Source of the DNA: Dehalococcoidia bacterium UBA4060
Lineage (GTDB): Bacteria; Chloroflexota; Dehalococcoidia; GIF9; UBA5629
NCBI GenBank assembly: GCA_002383665.1
Contig: DFZI01000032.1
Location: 1 to 10,099, forward strand
Length of the DNA: 10,099 nucleotides
Reading direction: 5' to 3'
In this document: one piece after another, positions 1 to 6,595 of the stretch
Numbering within the stretch: position 1 is the first letter of the stretch
Layout of the letters: the number at the start of each line of letters is the position of its first letter
Notes under the pieces: model-generated
What the model was told of the DNA's origin: nothing
Databases searched by the model: none
What the model saw: only the letters and a program-made list of their open reading frames with translations
Translations under genes and position numbers: made by a program

Positions 1-1216
1 TGATGACTTCATCCCGGCGATCATCTTGGAAATCCAGGTCTATATCAGGCATTTCATGCCTTTCAATGTTAAGGAAACGCTCAAACACAAGATTGTAGGT
101 AAGAGGATTTATATCAGTAATTCCCAGACAATAAAGTGCAAGGCTGGCGGCTGCGCTGCCCCGTACACCAAAAAATATACCCTGCTCCCTTACAAATGAT
201 ACCAGGTCATATACTACCAGAAAATAATCAGCAAACTGCGTTTTTTCAATCACCTCAAGTTCATAGGCAAGCCTCTTTTGTGCCTCGCTGTCCGCATCGG
301 GCAACCTTTCCTTCAGCCCCCTCCAGCAAAGTATAGAAAGATATGATTGGGCTGTTTTACCCGGCGGGACTTCAACCTTGGGTAGATGTGGCTTGCCGAA
401 CTCGATTTCGACATTGCACATGTCAGCAATGGTTGACGTATTTTGCAACGAATCGGGAAGGTCCTCATACTGTTTTTCCATTTCGGCAGGGCTTTTCAGA
501 TAGAAATAATCCCCTGCCATCTTTAGGCGGTTCTTATCTTGGATAGTAGACTTGGTACCGATACATAACAGTACATCATGGATATAGGCATCATCTTTAT
601 TTACATAATGTACATCATTGGTTGCTACCAGGGGGATATTCAATTTCCGGGCCAGTTTAATGAGGTCCTCATTGATCTTTTCCACATCCCGGATGGGATG
701 TTTCTGTATCTCAATATAATAATGCTCAAAGTTCTCTTTATACCATATGGCTGACTTTTCAGCATCCGCGAGCCTGTTTTGCAAGATCAACTGACCAAGC
801 TCACCCTGAACACAGCCAGACAGGATTATCAACCCTTCGCTGTACTCCTGAAGTAACTGCCTGTCTATCCGGGGTTTATAATAGAATCCTTCCATATTGG
901 CCCGGGTGACTAATTGTATAAGGTTTTTATATCCTGTATTATCTTTTGCCAGAAGTGTTAAATGAAAATTCGATTTATCGGCTACATCCCTGCTGCGATG
1001 GTCACCAGCCGCTACATACATCTCGCAGCCGATGATAGGTTTTATGCCATTATCTCTGGCAAACTGATAAAAATCGATCACCCCGTACATATTGCCATGA
1101 TCGGTTATGGCTAGGCTTTGCATGCCATATTCCTTTGCTTTGAGGACCAGTTGGGGGATGCGGCAGCAACCGTCGAGGAGACTGTATTCGGTATGAACAT
1201 GAAGATGGGTAAACAT
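1..1216 (-). CDS. dnaE: DNA polymerase III subunit alpha, N-terminal part (runs off left edge)
   Basis: This is the replicative DNA polymerase catalytic subunit of the bacterial C family. The reading frame stays open from an ATG at 1216 to the window edge, giving about 405 codons of a protein that is usually well over 1,000 residues. The N-terminus carries the PHP domain signature HLHVHTEYSLLDG, followed by AITDHGNMYG, IIGCEMY, GFYYKPRID, LSGCVQGEL and TNDVHY in the expected order. The polymerase palm then begins with FGVRGSAAASL, LGITDINPL and FERFLNIERHEMPDIDLDF. The two Asp of PDID (codons 391 and 393, about positions 38-46) match the catalytic aspartates of E. coli DnaE (D401/D403). No frameshift was seen. 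The ribosome site is weak. The gene is divergent from the membrane protein gene to its right, with a TATAAT box about 27 bases upstream of the start. Identification is very secure; only the C-terminal part is missing. Confidence 0.97.
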   Translation of the reverse strand, partial: MFTHLHVHTEYSLLDGCCRIPQLVLKAKEYGMQSLAITDHGNMYGVIDFYQFARDNGIKPIIGCEMYVAAGDHRSRDVADKSNFHLTLLAKDNTGYKNLIQLVTRANMEGFYYKPRIDRQLLQEYSEGLIILSGCVQGELGQLILQNRLADAEKSAIWYKENFEHYYIEIQKHPIRDVEKINEDLIKLARKLNIPLVATNDVHYVNKDDAYIHDVLLCIGTKSTIQDKNRLKMAGDYFYLKSPAEMEKQYEDLPDSLQNTSTIADMCNVEIEFGKPHLPKVEVPPGKTAQSYLSILCWRGLKERLPDADSEAQKRLAYELEVIEKTQFADYFLVVYDLVSFVREQGIFFGVRGSAAASLALYCLGITDINPLTYNLVFERFLNIERHEMPDIDLDFQDDRRDEVI

Positions 1217-1242
1217 CTGCTAACCCGATGAATTGGTATAAA

Positions 1243-1250
1243 ATTATAAC
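1243..1250 (-). promoter_or_regulatory. Candidate extended -10 promoter of dnaE
   Basis: Read on the minus strand this is TGTTATAAT (1243-1251), an extended -10 element (TG, one base, then a perfect TATAAT). It lies about 27 bases upstream of the dnaE ATG, giving a leader of roughly 20 bases. No good -35 box is seen at 16-18 bases upstream, which fits an extended -10 promoter. This is a prediction from sequence only. Confidence 0.45.
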
Positions 1251-1322
1251 ACAACTCAGACAGTAAAAATGGTCTCATAATAGCCGGAATTGCTATCTGT
1301 CTAAAGTAGTAGGATGAATAAA

Positions 1323-2015
1323 ATGACAAAAAAGATATTGCCCATTGCCGGAATTGTTTTTGTCCTCGCCGTTCCAGCACTGATTATATCAGGTGTGGTA
1401 AATATTTTTATCGGGTCGACTTCCTTATATAAATACGGGTTCAACAAATATAACATCAGTCAGGTAACCCATATAAGTAAAGATCAGCTTGATGAAGTTG
1501 CCGTTGCAATGTCCGGATACTTAAAAGGCCAGAGCAATACGCCGCAGATAAGTGTAAATATGAGCGGAGAAGAAACTCTGCTATATAACAGCAAGGAGTT
1601 GACTCACCTGGCAGATGTGCGCGGGATCACGGATGTTTTCAGAATTGTACTGATAGCTTCGATTATTCTGTTACTGGCTGTGGTAGTGGTATTGTATATC
1701 ACACAGAGTGCGGGAACGCTAATAAAATCACTTAGCTATGGGGCCATCCTAACGCTTCTCTTTACAGGGATAGTAGTTATTTGGGCAATAATTGATTTTG
1801 ACAGTCTTTTTTATCTGTTCCACATTCTGAGCTTCAATAATGATCTGTGGCTCCTCGACCCGACACGTGACTACCTGATTATGATGTTCCCACAAGGGTT
1901 TTTCAGGGATGCTGCATTGATGCTCATTGGTACGATTATACTGGGAGCTTTATTGCTGCTGGTGGCAAGCAGAATTATGCAAAAAAGATTTACAGGCAAA
2001 CCGGGCAATGCTTGA
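1323..2015 (+). CDS. TIGR01906/DUF1461 family integral membrane protein (Lit-like)
   Basis: Residues are counted from an in-frame ATG at 1314. I prefer the ATG at 1323 (Met4) because AGGA at 1311-1314 sits 8 bases before it, whereas it abuts the first ATG. The protein has four predicted membrane helices: about 8-30, 108-129, 141-161 and 200-220. A polar loop of about 75 residues separates the first two helices. The family fingerprint is clear: LTHLADV (His98), then LFHILSFNNDLWLLDP (His170), then DYLIMMFPQGFF. This family includes Lit, a transacylase of Gram-positive bacteria that moves an acyl chain within a lipoprotein to make the lyso form, and two conserved histidines are central to that activity. 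Whether this protein has the Lit activity is inference; family membership is confident. It is transcribed away from dnaE and ends 6 bases from the convergent zinc-ribbon gene. No convincing promoter of its own was found. Confidence 0.88.
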   Translation: MTKKILPIAGIVFVLAVPALIISGVVNIFIGSTSLYKYGFNKYNISQVTHISKDQLDEVAVAMSGYLKGQSNTPQISVNMSGEETLLYNSKELTHLADVRGITDVFRIVLIASIILLLAVVVVLYITQSAGTLIKSLSYGAILTLLFTGIVVIWAIIDFDSLFYLFHILSFNNDLWLLDPTRDYLIMMFPQGFFRDAALMLIGTIILGALLLLVASRIMQKRFTGKPGNA

Positions 2016-2021
2016 AAGTCG

Positions 2022-2270
2022 TCACATCCCGCATGTTGAACAATTGCTGGAAGTGCAACTGCTGCATGAGTTGCCCCCACTGCTGGCCGCTTCTTGCATA
2101 TGACTCAGGTAACTCAGATCAGCCGGAACACGTGAAACGAATTTCGAAATAGCCCTTTTCGCAGGCATTTTGCATTTGGGACATTCCACATCCTCGTTAC
2201 AACGTGAAATTGGCTTCAGCTGCTCAAACTTGTGCTGGCATTTACTGCAATAATATTCATATATAGGCAT
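2022..2270 (-). CDS. FmdB-like zinc ribbon protein with Cys-rich tail
   Basis: This 82-residue protein starts with MPIYEYYCSKC and has a second pair at C30/C33 (CPKC), the two CxxC knuckles of the FmdB/CxxC_CXXC regulatory-protein family. A third cysteine, C24, lies between them. The C-terminal 15 residues are Ser/Cys-rich and contain a second four-Cys set, C69-C72-C77-C80 (CxxC-x4-CxxC), which could bind another metal. Such tails are common in the family. The family was named after a putative regulator of a formamidase/amidase operon, but the role of most members is unknown, so no function is assigned here. The start has a good ribosome site, GAGGT, 9 bases upstream. The gene follows the hydrogenase-maturation protease by 92 bases and has its own promoter candidate in that gap, so it may be transcribed alone, with the hdr operon, or both. 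Confidence 0.9.
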   Translation of the reverse strand: MPIYEYYCSKCQHKFEQLKPISRCNEDVECPKCKMPAKRAISKFVSRVPADLSYLSHMQEAASSGGNSCSSCTSSNCSTCGM

Positions 2271-2292
2271 TTGTTATTTACCTCGTGATAAA

Positions 2293-2321
2293 ATTTAACT
2301 CAAGTTGCTATATGCAGTCAA
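2293..2321 (-). promoter_or_regulatory. Candidate sigma-70-type promoter of the zinc-ribbon gene
   Basis: On the minus strand, TTGACT (2316-2321) is followed after exactly 17 bases by TTAAAT (2293-2298), about 23 bases before the start codon. The -35 box matches the consensus at five of six positions and the -10 box at four of six. A perfect TATAAT (2322-2327) lies directly upstream of the -35 box and could be an alternative start point. Prediction only. Confidence 0.4.
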
Positions 2322-2362
2322 ATTATACAGGGAGCATTCAATGTTAAATCATTTTATCGATT

Positions 2363-2824
2363 TTAGGGCCTTTCCAACAGGATGTCACGGACGATTCTGA
2401 CGGCTTCGGGCACCGCCGCCTGAATGGGTGATGTGAGGCTATGAGAGAAAACGTAGGCATCAGGGATCTCAATAGCTACGATACTGATCCTGTCAGGAAT
2501 CTTGAGATTCAGCTTTCTACCCAGGTCAAGGGCAGAGGGTAGGTCCATATCATGGGGAGATGTAGTGTGCCTGGTAGTGTTGAAATCGTCCAGTTCAAGG
2601 CGGTAGATGGTTCCTGGCACGCCTCCTACGGTCTGAATAGCATCGACCAGCACTGCTTGATCGTAATTGACGATCAGGTCGAGGATGGCCAATCCGGATA
2701 CATCGCAGGCGGTAAGTGTGATATCACCAGGTGGAGGAGCAGATTCCAGAGCTTCAATGACACGGAAACCCACTCCATCATCTCCAAGAATAGAGTTCCC
2801 GATGCCAAGGACGATGCTTTTCAT
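2363..2824 (-). CDS. Hydrogenase maturation protease (HycI/HyaD-type endopeptidase)
   Basis: This 153-residue protein matches the usual length and layout of the nickel-dependent endopeptidases. These clip the C-terminal tail of a NiFe hydrogenase large subunit once the metal centre is in place. It begins MKSIVLGIGNSILGDDGVG, the family's N-terminal signature. Three likely nickel-sensing ligands are present: D16 (in LGDDG), D61 (in VLVDAIQ) and H91 (in SPHDMDL), at the positions of E16, D62 and H93 of E. coli HybD. The start overlaps the hdrB stop by 4 bases (ATGA), so translation is probably coupled; its own ribosome site is weak. It is the last gene of the hdrA-hdrC-hdrB unit. No hydrogenase large subunit is in the window, so the substrate must be encoded elsewhere, probably an Mvh- or Frh-like enzyme that works with Hdr. 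That link is inference; the family assignment is strong. Confidence 0.93.
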   Translation of the reverse strand: MKSIVLGIGNSILGDDGVGFRVIEALESAPPPGDITLTACDVSGLAILDLIVNYDQAVLVDAIQTVGGVPGTIYRLELDDFNTTRHTTSPHDMDLPSALDLGRKLNLKIPDRISIVAIEIPDAYVFSHSLTSPIQAAVPEAVRIVRDILLERP

Positions 2825-3735
2825 GCCGCAGGAATTTTTACCTCAGTTGATCGAGACTGTGTGGCCATAAAAGGTTCGAGCAGCTTTTGGGGTGAGGTTA
2901 TATTACCATTTAATCCCGATGTTTTGAAATCGAGCCCCAGTGCAAAAGCGATAGCCTGCGAGATGGCCAGAGCGGGAATATGGAACTTGGTTTTGTATTT
3001 TCGGTTAACCGAGGCCTGGTAGCCGTCCAGAGCCAGATGGCAGAGGGGGCAGGTGGTCGTGATCATAGCCTGCGCACCATTGTCTGCAGCGTTTTGCAGC
3101 AGCCTGTAAATAAGCTCTATGGCCGTGTCGGGCTCGGAAATGACCAGAGAGCTGCCGCAGCAACGGGCTTTAAGCGGGAAGTTAACCGGCTCTGCACCCA
3201 GTGCGACGGCCATCTTATCCAGCCAGTCCGGATACTCAGAGTCGTCGAAGCCGTAGGAAGGACGTACCTGTTGGCATCCGTGGTAGCAGGCCACCTTAAG
3301 ACCTGTGAGGGGTCGTACTACTGTAGCAGCAATAGTTTTGGGCCCAAGATCGTTGAACAGAACTTCTACAACGTGCCGGACTCTGACCGTGCCGTTATAG
3401 GTAAGCCCCACCTCTGACAGTGCCCCTCTGACCCTATCGGCCAGTTTGTGGTTCTCCTTGAGGAGGTCATTGGTCTCATGAAGAATGGTGAAGCAAGAAC
3501 TGCAGGGTGTGACCAGGTCCAGTCCAGTCTTTTCGGCCTGAGCCAATGTGCGGGCTGTGATGCCAATGGCCTTGAATTTATCAACACCGCTGTATGGTGA
3601 TGAACCACAGCAGGTCCAGTCCTCTAACTCTATGAACTCTAGGTCGAGCGGTTTGGCGATGGCATGGATAGCCGTCTCCACCGGCGCACCGGTGGCCTCC
3701 ATGGAACAGCCCGGGTAGTAAGCGTAGTATTTCAT
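2821..3735 (-). CDS. hdrB: CoB-CoM heterodisulfide reductase-like subunit B
   Basis: This 304-residue HdrB carries both CCG domains complete. The first has C10, C42-C43, C78 and C81 (YPGC, WTCCGSS, TPCSSC). The second has C154, C192-C193, C229 and C232 (YHGCQQ, RCCGSS, TTCPLC), with C150 just before. In methanogen HdrB these two motifs bind two noncubane [4Fe-4S] clusters that split the heterodisulfide CoM-S-S-CoB. In bacteria the true disulfide or other acceptor is usually unknown. The ATG overlaps the hdrC stop by 4 bases, and a strong ribosome site, AGGGGGTG, lies inside the end of hdrC. The stop in turn overlaps the protease start. The C-terminus extends about 40 residues past the last conserved region with no recognised motif. 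All cluster ligands are intact, so a functional enzyme is expected. Confidence 0.95.
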   Translation of the reverse strand: MKYYAYYPGCSMEATGAPVETAIHAIAKPLDLEFIELEDWTCCGSSPYSGVDKFKAIGITARTLAQAEKTGLDLVTPCSSCFTILHETNDLLKENHKLADRVRGALSEVGLTYNGTVRVRHVVEVLFNDLGPKTIAATVVRPLTGLKVACYHGCQQVRPSYGFDDSEYPDWLDKMAVALGAEPVNFPLKARCCGSSLVISEPDTAIELIYRLLQNAADNGAQAMITTTCPLCHLALDGYQASVNRKYKTKFHIPALAISQAIAFALGLDFKTSGLNGNITSPQKLLEPFMATQSRSTEVKIPAA

Positions 3736-4286
3736 CTGACACCCCCTTCGCTCATCTTGCTGATTATTTTAGTGAGCTGTTCTCTGCCCTTGACTGGCTT
3801 GGCAGTGAGTGGCATGCGGCCGTGTGTGAAAAGGCTAATAGCTAATGGCAGCATCTTAAGAGCTGCGAAGGGATTGGTCTTGAGGAAATATTTTAACATG
3901 AATCCGAACTCGTAGACACGTCCGTATTCCGTGATTGAGCCTGCAAACGACCTGTACATGGTGGTAGTTGTGGTAGGTGGTTTGTAGCCCTCCTTAAGTG
4001 CCATGGATTCCAGTCCATGTACGATATTGGCGGGCTTGATATCCCGTGGACAGCGAGCAGTGCAAAGATAGCAGGAGACACAGAACCAGATAGAGTTGCT
4101 CTTAAGTAACTCATCTTTCATTCCCGCTCGGACCATCGCAATAACCTTGCGAGGGGGATATTCCCAGCGCTCAGCAGTGCTACATGAACCGCTGCAGACG
4201 CCGCACTGGATGCACTCATTGATCTTGTCGCAGGCAGGCAGAGCTGCGACTTCATCCATAAATGTCATATGCACGTTTTCACTCAT
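3732..4286 (-). CDS. hdrC: CoB-CoM heterodisulfide reductase-like subunit C
   Basis: This 184-residue protein has the normal HdrC length. It has two cubane [4Fe-4S] motifs: C25-C28-C31-C35 (CIQCGVCSGSC) and C69-C72-C75-C79 (CVSCYLCTARCP). The family role is to carry electrons from the HdrA flavin to the HdrB noncubane clusters. A run of five Thr (105-109) lies in the linker after the second cluster. A Shine-Dalgarno AAGGAGAT sits about 7 bases before the ATG. It starts 41 bases after the hdrA stop, with a small palindrome CCTGTGACAGG (4313-4323) in the gap, and overlaps hdrB by 4 bases. Gene order A-C-B is common for this soluble module. Confidence 0.95.
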   Translation of the reverse strand: MSENVHMTFMDEVAALPACDKINECIQCGVCSGSCSTAERWEYPPRKVIAMVRAGMKDELLKSNSIWFCVSCYLCTARCPRDIKPANIVHGLESMALKEGYKPPTTTTTMYRSFAGSITEYGRVYEFGFMLKYFLKTNPFAALKMLPLAISLFTHGRMPLTAKPVKGREQLTKIISKMSEGGVR

Positions 4287-4327
4287 AAATCTATCTCCTT
4301 TTTAACCTGTTACCTGTGACAGGCGGA

Positions 4328-6289
4328 CTAAACCAGTATACCCTGGAGTTCTGCATCGATCTGATCGTTGGTGAAGTGGCGGTGTATGATGGCTCCACTC
4401 GGGCAACCAGCCACGCAGGTACCGCAGCCTTTGCAAAGCGCCTCATTGATGTGCGAAACCTTATCTTTCTCAATATAGGTAATAGCATTGTAAGGGCATA
4501 GCAGGTTGCAGACACGACAACCGGAGCATTTGTCCTCATCAATCACGGCTGTATCAGCCTCAATCTCCACCTTGCCCTTATTGATAAGTGCTAACACCCT
4601 GGCCGCTGCGGCAGAAGCCTGTGCCACGGTATCTGGGATGTCACGTGGCCCCTGACAGCATCCAGCGATGAACACTCCATCGGTCATGGTCGCTACGGGA
4701 TCGAGCTTTGGGTGCTTTTCAGTGAAGAACTTTTCCTTTCCGCAGGAGATATTAAACTTGTGCGCCATCTCCTGGGAATCAGACTGCGGCTCGATGCCGC
4801 TACAAAGGATGACCATGTCAACCGGCAGACGGCGTTGCTTACCTATCAGCGTATCTTCAAACTGTACGATGAGCTTACCTTTCTCCTCAGGAGTGAGGGC
4901 GACATCGGTGATCTCGCCGGGACGGCCGCGAAAGAAAACAGCACCTTCCCTTTGGACTCTGTTGTAAAACTCCTCGTAGCCCTTGCCTGGGCTGCGGATA
5001 TCAATATAGAACTCATAGACCTTTGCCCCGTGCACATGTTCGATTAACAGATGTGCAAACTTCATGGCATACATGCAACACACGCGTGAGCAGTACTCGT
5101 GGTACTTCTCATCCCGGCTACCGACGCAGTGAATTATTGCGATGCTTTCAGGTTCCTTGCCATTCTTTAACAAAATGTGACCCGCTGTGGGGCCTGCTGA
5201 ATTCACCATACGTTCAAATTCGAGACTGGTCAATACATTGTCAAACCGGCCGTAGCCGTATTCTTTCACAGGGGATGGATCGAATAACTTATAGCCGGTT
5301 GTCAGTATCACATTGCCTACCTGGATCTCGATCAACTCATCTTCCTGCTCAAAGTCGATGGCATCGCGCTCACAGAACTTCTCGCAAGCACGGCACTTGC
5401 CCTTAAGAAAATAGGTACAATGCTCACGATCGATCACAGTTACATTGGGCACGGCCTGTGCGAAGGGAGTATAAATGGCTTTACGCTTGGATAACTTCTC
5501 ATCAAACTCGCTATCGACCTTGACTGGACACTTGGTCATGCAGGTGCCGCAGCCATTGCATTTAGAAGCGTCCACGTAACGTGCTTTTTTACGTATCTTG
5601 ACGCGGAAGTTGCCTACATAGCCTGACACGTTATCGACCTCGCTATAGGTGAGTAATTCTATCATGGGATGGGCACCTACCAGGCTCATCTTGGGTGTGA
5701 GTATACAAGCCGAGCAGTCCAGCGTGGGGAAGGTCTTGTCGAGTTGCATCATATGGCCGCCGATGCTGGGTTCCCTTTCCACAAGATAGACCCGGTGGCC
5801 GGAGTTGGCAATTTCCAGAGCTGCCTGGATGCCAGCTATGCCTCCACCCACAATCAGAGTGTCTGGATGCACAGGTACCTCTTTATTCTCCAGTGGTTGA
5901 TGGTAATAGACACGGTGGACGGCTGCGCTGACCAGTGCTCTGGCCTTTTCGGTGGCTTCCTTACGTGACTCGGTTACCCATGAGCAATGCTCGCGGATAT
6001 TGGCCATCTCGAAATAGTAGGGGTTGAGACCTGCATCCTGAACAGCCCTGCGAAAGGTTGGCTCGTGCATTTGGGGTGAGCATGATGCCACCACCACACG
6101 GTTAACTCCAAGTTCTCGAATGTCCTTCTTGATAAGGTCCTGACCGGGGTCGGAGCACATGAACTTATAATCACGTGAGATGACAACGGCGGGAAGGGTT
6201 TTGGCATACTCTGCGACTTCCTCAACATCGACGGTGGCTGCGATGTTGCTGCCACAATGACAGATATAAACACCGATCCTGGGTTCCAT
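4328..6289 (-). CDS. hdrA: CoB-CoM heterodisulfide reductase-like subunit A, FAD/iron-sulfur protein
   Basis: HdrA is the FAD protein where flavin-based electron bifurcation or confurcation takes place. Residues here are counted from an ATG at 6292. I chose the next ATG, 6289, because AAGGAGGT lies 5 bases before it but only 2 from the first. Full length is about 653. The N-terminal HdrA-specific domain is present (ICHCGSNI, MCSDPGQ, SCSPQMHEPTFR). The FAD Rossmann motif GGGIAGIQAALE is at 149-160 with the conserved IGGHM after it, then DCSACILTPKM. An inserted ferredoxin has C245-C248-C251-C255 and C292-C300-C303-C307. A thioredoxin-reductase-like part holds HCVGSRD and CSRVCCMYA. The C-terminus has two further [4Fe-4S] motifs, C589-C592-C595-C599 and C620-C623-C626-C630. 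It is the first gene of the operon and is divergent from an acyl-CoA dehydrogenase gene. No MvhD, FlxD or hydrogenase is fused or adjacent, so its electron donor is not visible. Confidence 0.96.
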   Translation of the reverse strand: MEPRIGVYICHCGSNIAATVDVEEVAEYAKTLPAVVISRDYKFMCSDPGQDLIKKDIRELGVNRVVVASCSPQMHEPTFRRAVQDAGLNPYYFEMANIREHCSWVTESRKEATEKARALVSAAVHRVYYHQPLENKEVPVHPDTLIVGGGIAGIQAALEIANSGHRVYLVEREPSIGGHMMQLDKTFPTLDCSACILTPKMSLVGAHPMIELLTYSEVDNVSGYVGNFRVKIRKKARYVDASKCNGCGTCMTKCPVKVDSEFDEKLSKRKAIYTPFAQAVPNVTVIDREHCTYFLKGKCRACEKFCERDAIDFEQEDELIEIQVGNVILTTGYKLFDPSPVKEYGYGRFDNVLTSLEFERMVNSAGPTAGHILLKNGKEPESIAIIHCVGSRDEKYHEYCSRVCCMYAMKFAHLLIEHVHGAKVYEFYIDIRSPGKGYEEFYNRVQREGAVFFRGRPGEITDVALTPEEKGKLIVQFEDTLIGKQRRLPVDMVILCSGIEPQSDSQEMAHKFNISCGKEKFFTEKHPKLDPVATMTDGVFIAGCCQGPRDIPDTVAQASAAAARVLALINKGKVEIEADTAVIDEDKCSGCRVCNLLCPYNAITYIEKDKVSHINEALCKGCGTCVAGCPSGAIIHRHFTNDQIDAELQGILV

Positions 6290-6377
6290 CATGACCTCCT
6301 TGGCAGGATTTCATCTATTCTGACTGGCAGTCTAAAACTCGCTTATTACGGTAAATGCGGTTATTTAAACTTTCGCA

Positions 6378-6406
6378 ATTATATCACTGCATGTTGAAGT
6401 CAACAA
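6378..6406 (-). promoter_or_regulatory. Predicted promoter of the hdrACB-protease operon
   Basis: On the minus strand, TTGTTG (6401-6406) is followed after 17 bases by a perfect TATAAT (6378-6383). TGA directly before it makes an extended -10 (TGATATAAT). An overlapping TTGACT also occurs but is only 14 bases from the -10. This is the best promoter candidate in the window and lies about 90 bases upstream of hdrA. Confidence 0.6.
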
Positions 6407-6416
6407 GTAATTGTTG
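6392..6416. promoter_or_regulatory. Candidate operator: overlapping TGTTG/CAACA inverted repeats
   Basis: Two perfect inverted repeats share one arm. TGTTGA-AG-TCAACA spans 6392-6405 and CAACAA-GTAA-TTGTTG spans 6401-6416. The shared arm is exactly the -35 box of the predicted hdr promoter, so a bound repressor would block it. The regulator is not known; no regulator gene is in the window. Confidence 0.45.
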
Positions 6417-6451
6417 TATGGTGTTACAGGACATATTGAATAATAATGAAG

Positions 6452-6480
6452 TTGAAAAACACACTGTTTTCACGTATTAT
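6452..6480 (+). promoter_or_regulatory. Predicted promoter of the acyl-CoA dehydrogenase operon
   Basis: TTGAAA (6452-6457) and TATTAT (6475-6480) are separated by exactly 17 bases, and each matches the sigma-70 consensus at five of six positions. The predicted start is about 110 bases before the ATG at 6596. The -35 box is 36 bases from the half-site cluster, so both promoters could share a regulator. Confidence 0.5.
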
Positions 6481-6595
6481 TTTTGAATTATATCGACAAT
6501 TATCTACTAATCGTTCATTAACAGCCTGTCTTTTAAGCAGGGCCTGGTAAAACCCGATTTTCAAATAATCTGATCCAGATTGAATAAGGAGAAAA

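Larger units (their letters stand above)
6293..6595. other. Divergent intergenic control region between hdrA and acyl-CoA dehydrogenase
   Basis: No gene is seen in these 303 bases. The region is AT-rich and holds a promoter for each direction and a cluster of TGTTG/CAACA half-sites. A 6-base inverted repeat, AATCTG-ATC-CAGATT (6567-6581), lies just before the ribosome site of the plus-strand gene. From the predicted promoters, the hdrA leader is about 80 bases and the acyl-CoA dehydrogenase leader about 110 bases. I recognise no known riboswitch in either leader. Confidence 0.7.

Noticed and set aside
136..546. Two plus-strand reading frames opposite dnaE
   Set aside because: They lie inside the clearly coding dnaE on the other strand and show no recognisable domain.
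1258..1302. Inverted arms AGACAG/CTGTCT and ATAGC/GCTAT between dnaE and the membrane protein gene
   Set aside because: The arms are short and separated by an uneven 16-base gap, so chance is likely; no regulator site is recognised.
1283..1356. Ten-base direct repeat GCCGGAATTG at 1283-1292 and 1347-1356
   Set aside because: One copy lies inside coding sequence, there are only two copies, and no duplication or insertion structure surrounds them.
1111..1380. Minus-strand reading frame of 89 codons across the dnaE start
   Set aside because: It overlaps the start of dnaE in another frame and the start of the membrane protein gene, and its sequence looks like no protein family.
2552..3417. Plus-strand reading frames of 156 and 145 codons
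   Set aside because: They are antisense to the protease and hdrB, which have intact family motifs throughout.
4306..4323. Small palindrome CCTGTGACAGG between hdrA and hdrC
   Set aside because: Five-base arms with a one-base loop and no T-run; too weak to call a terminator or processing site, and the genes are clearly one operon.
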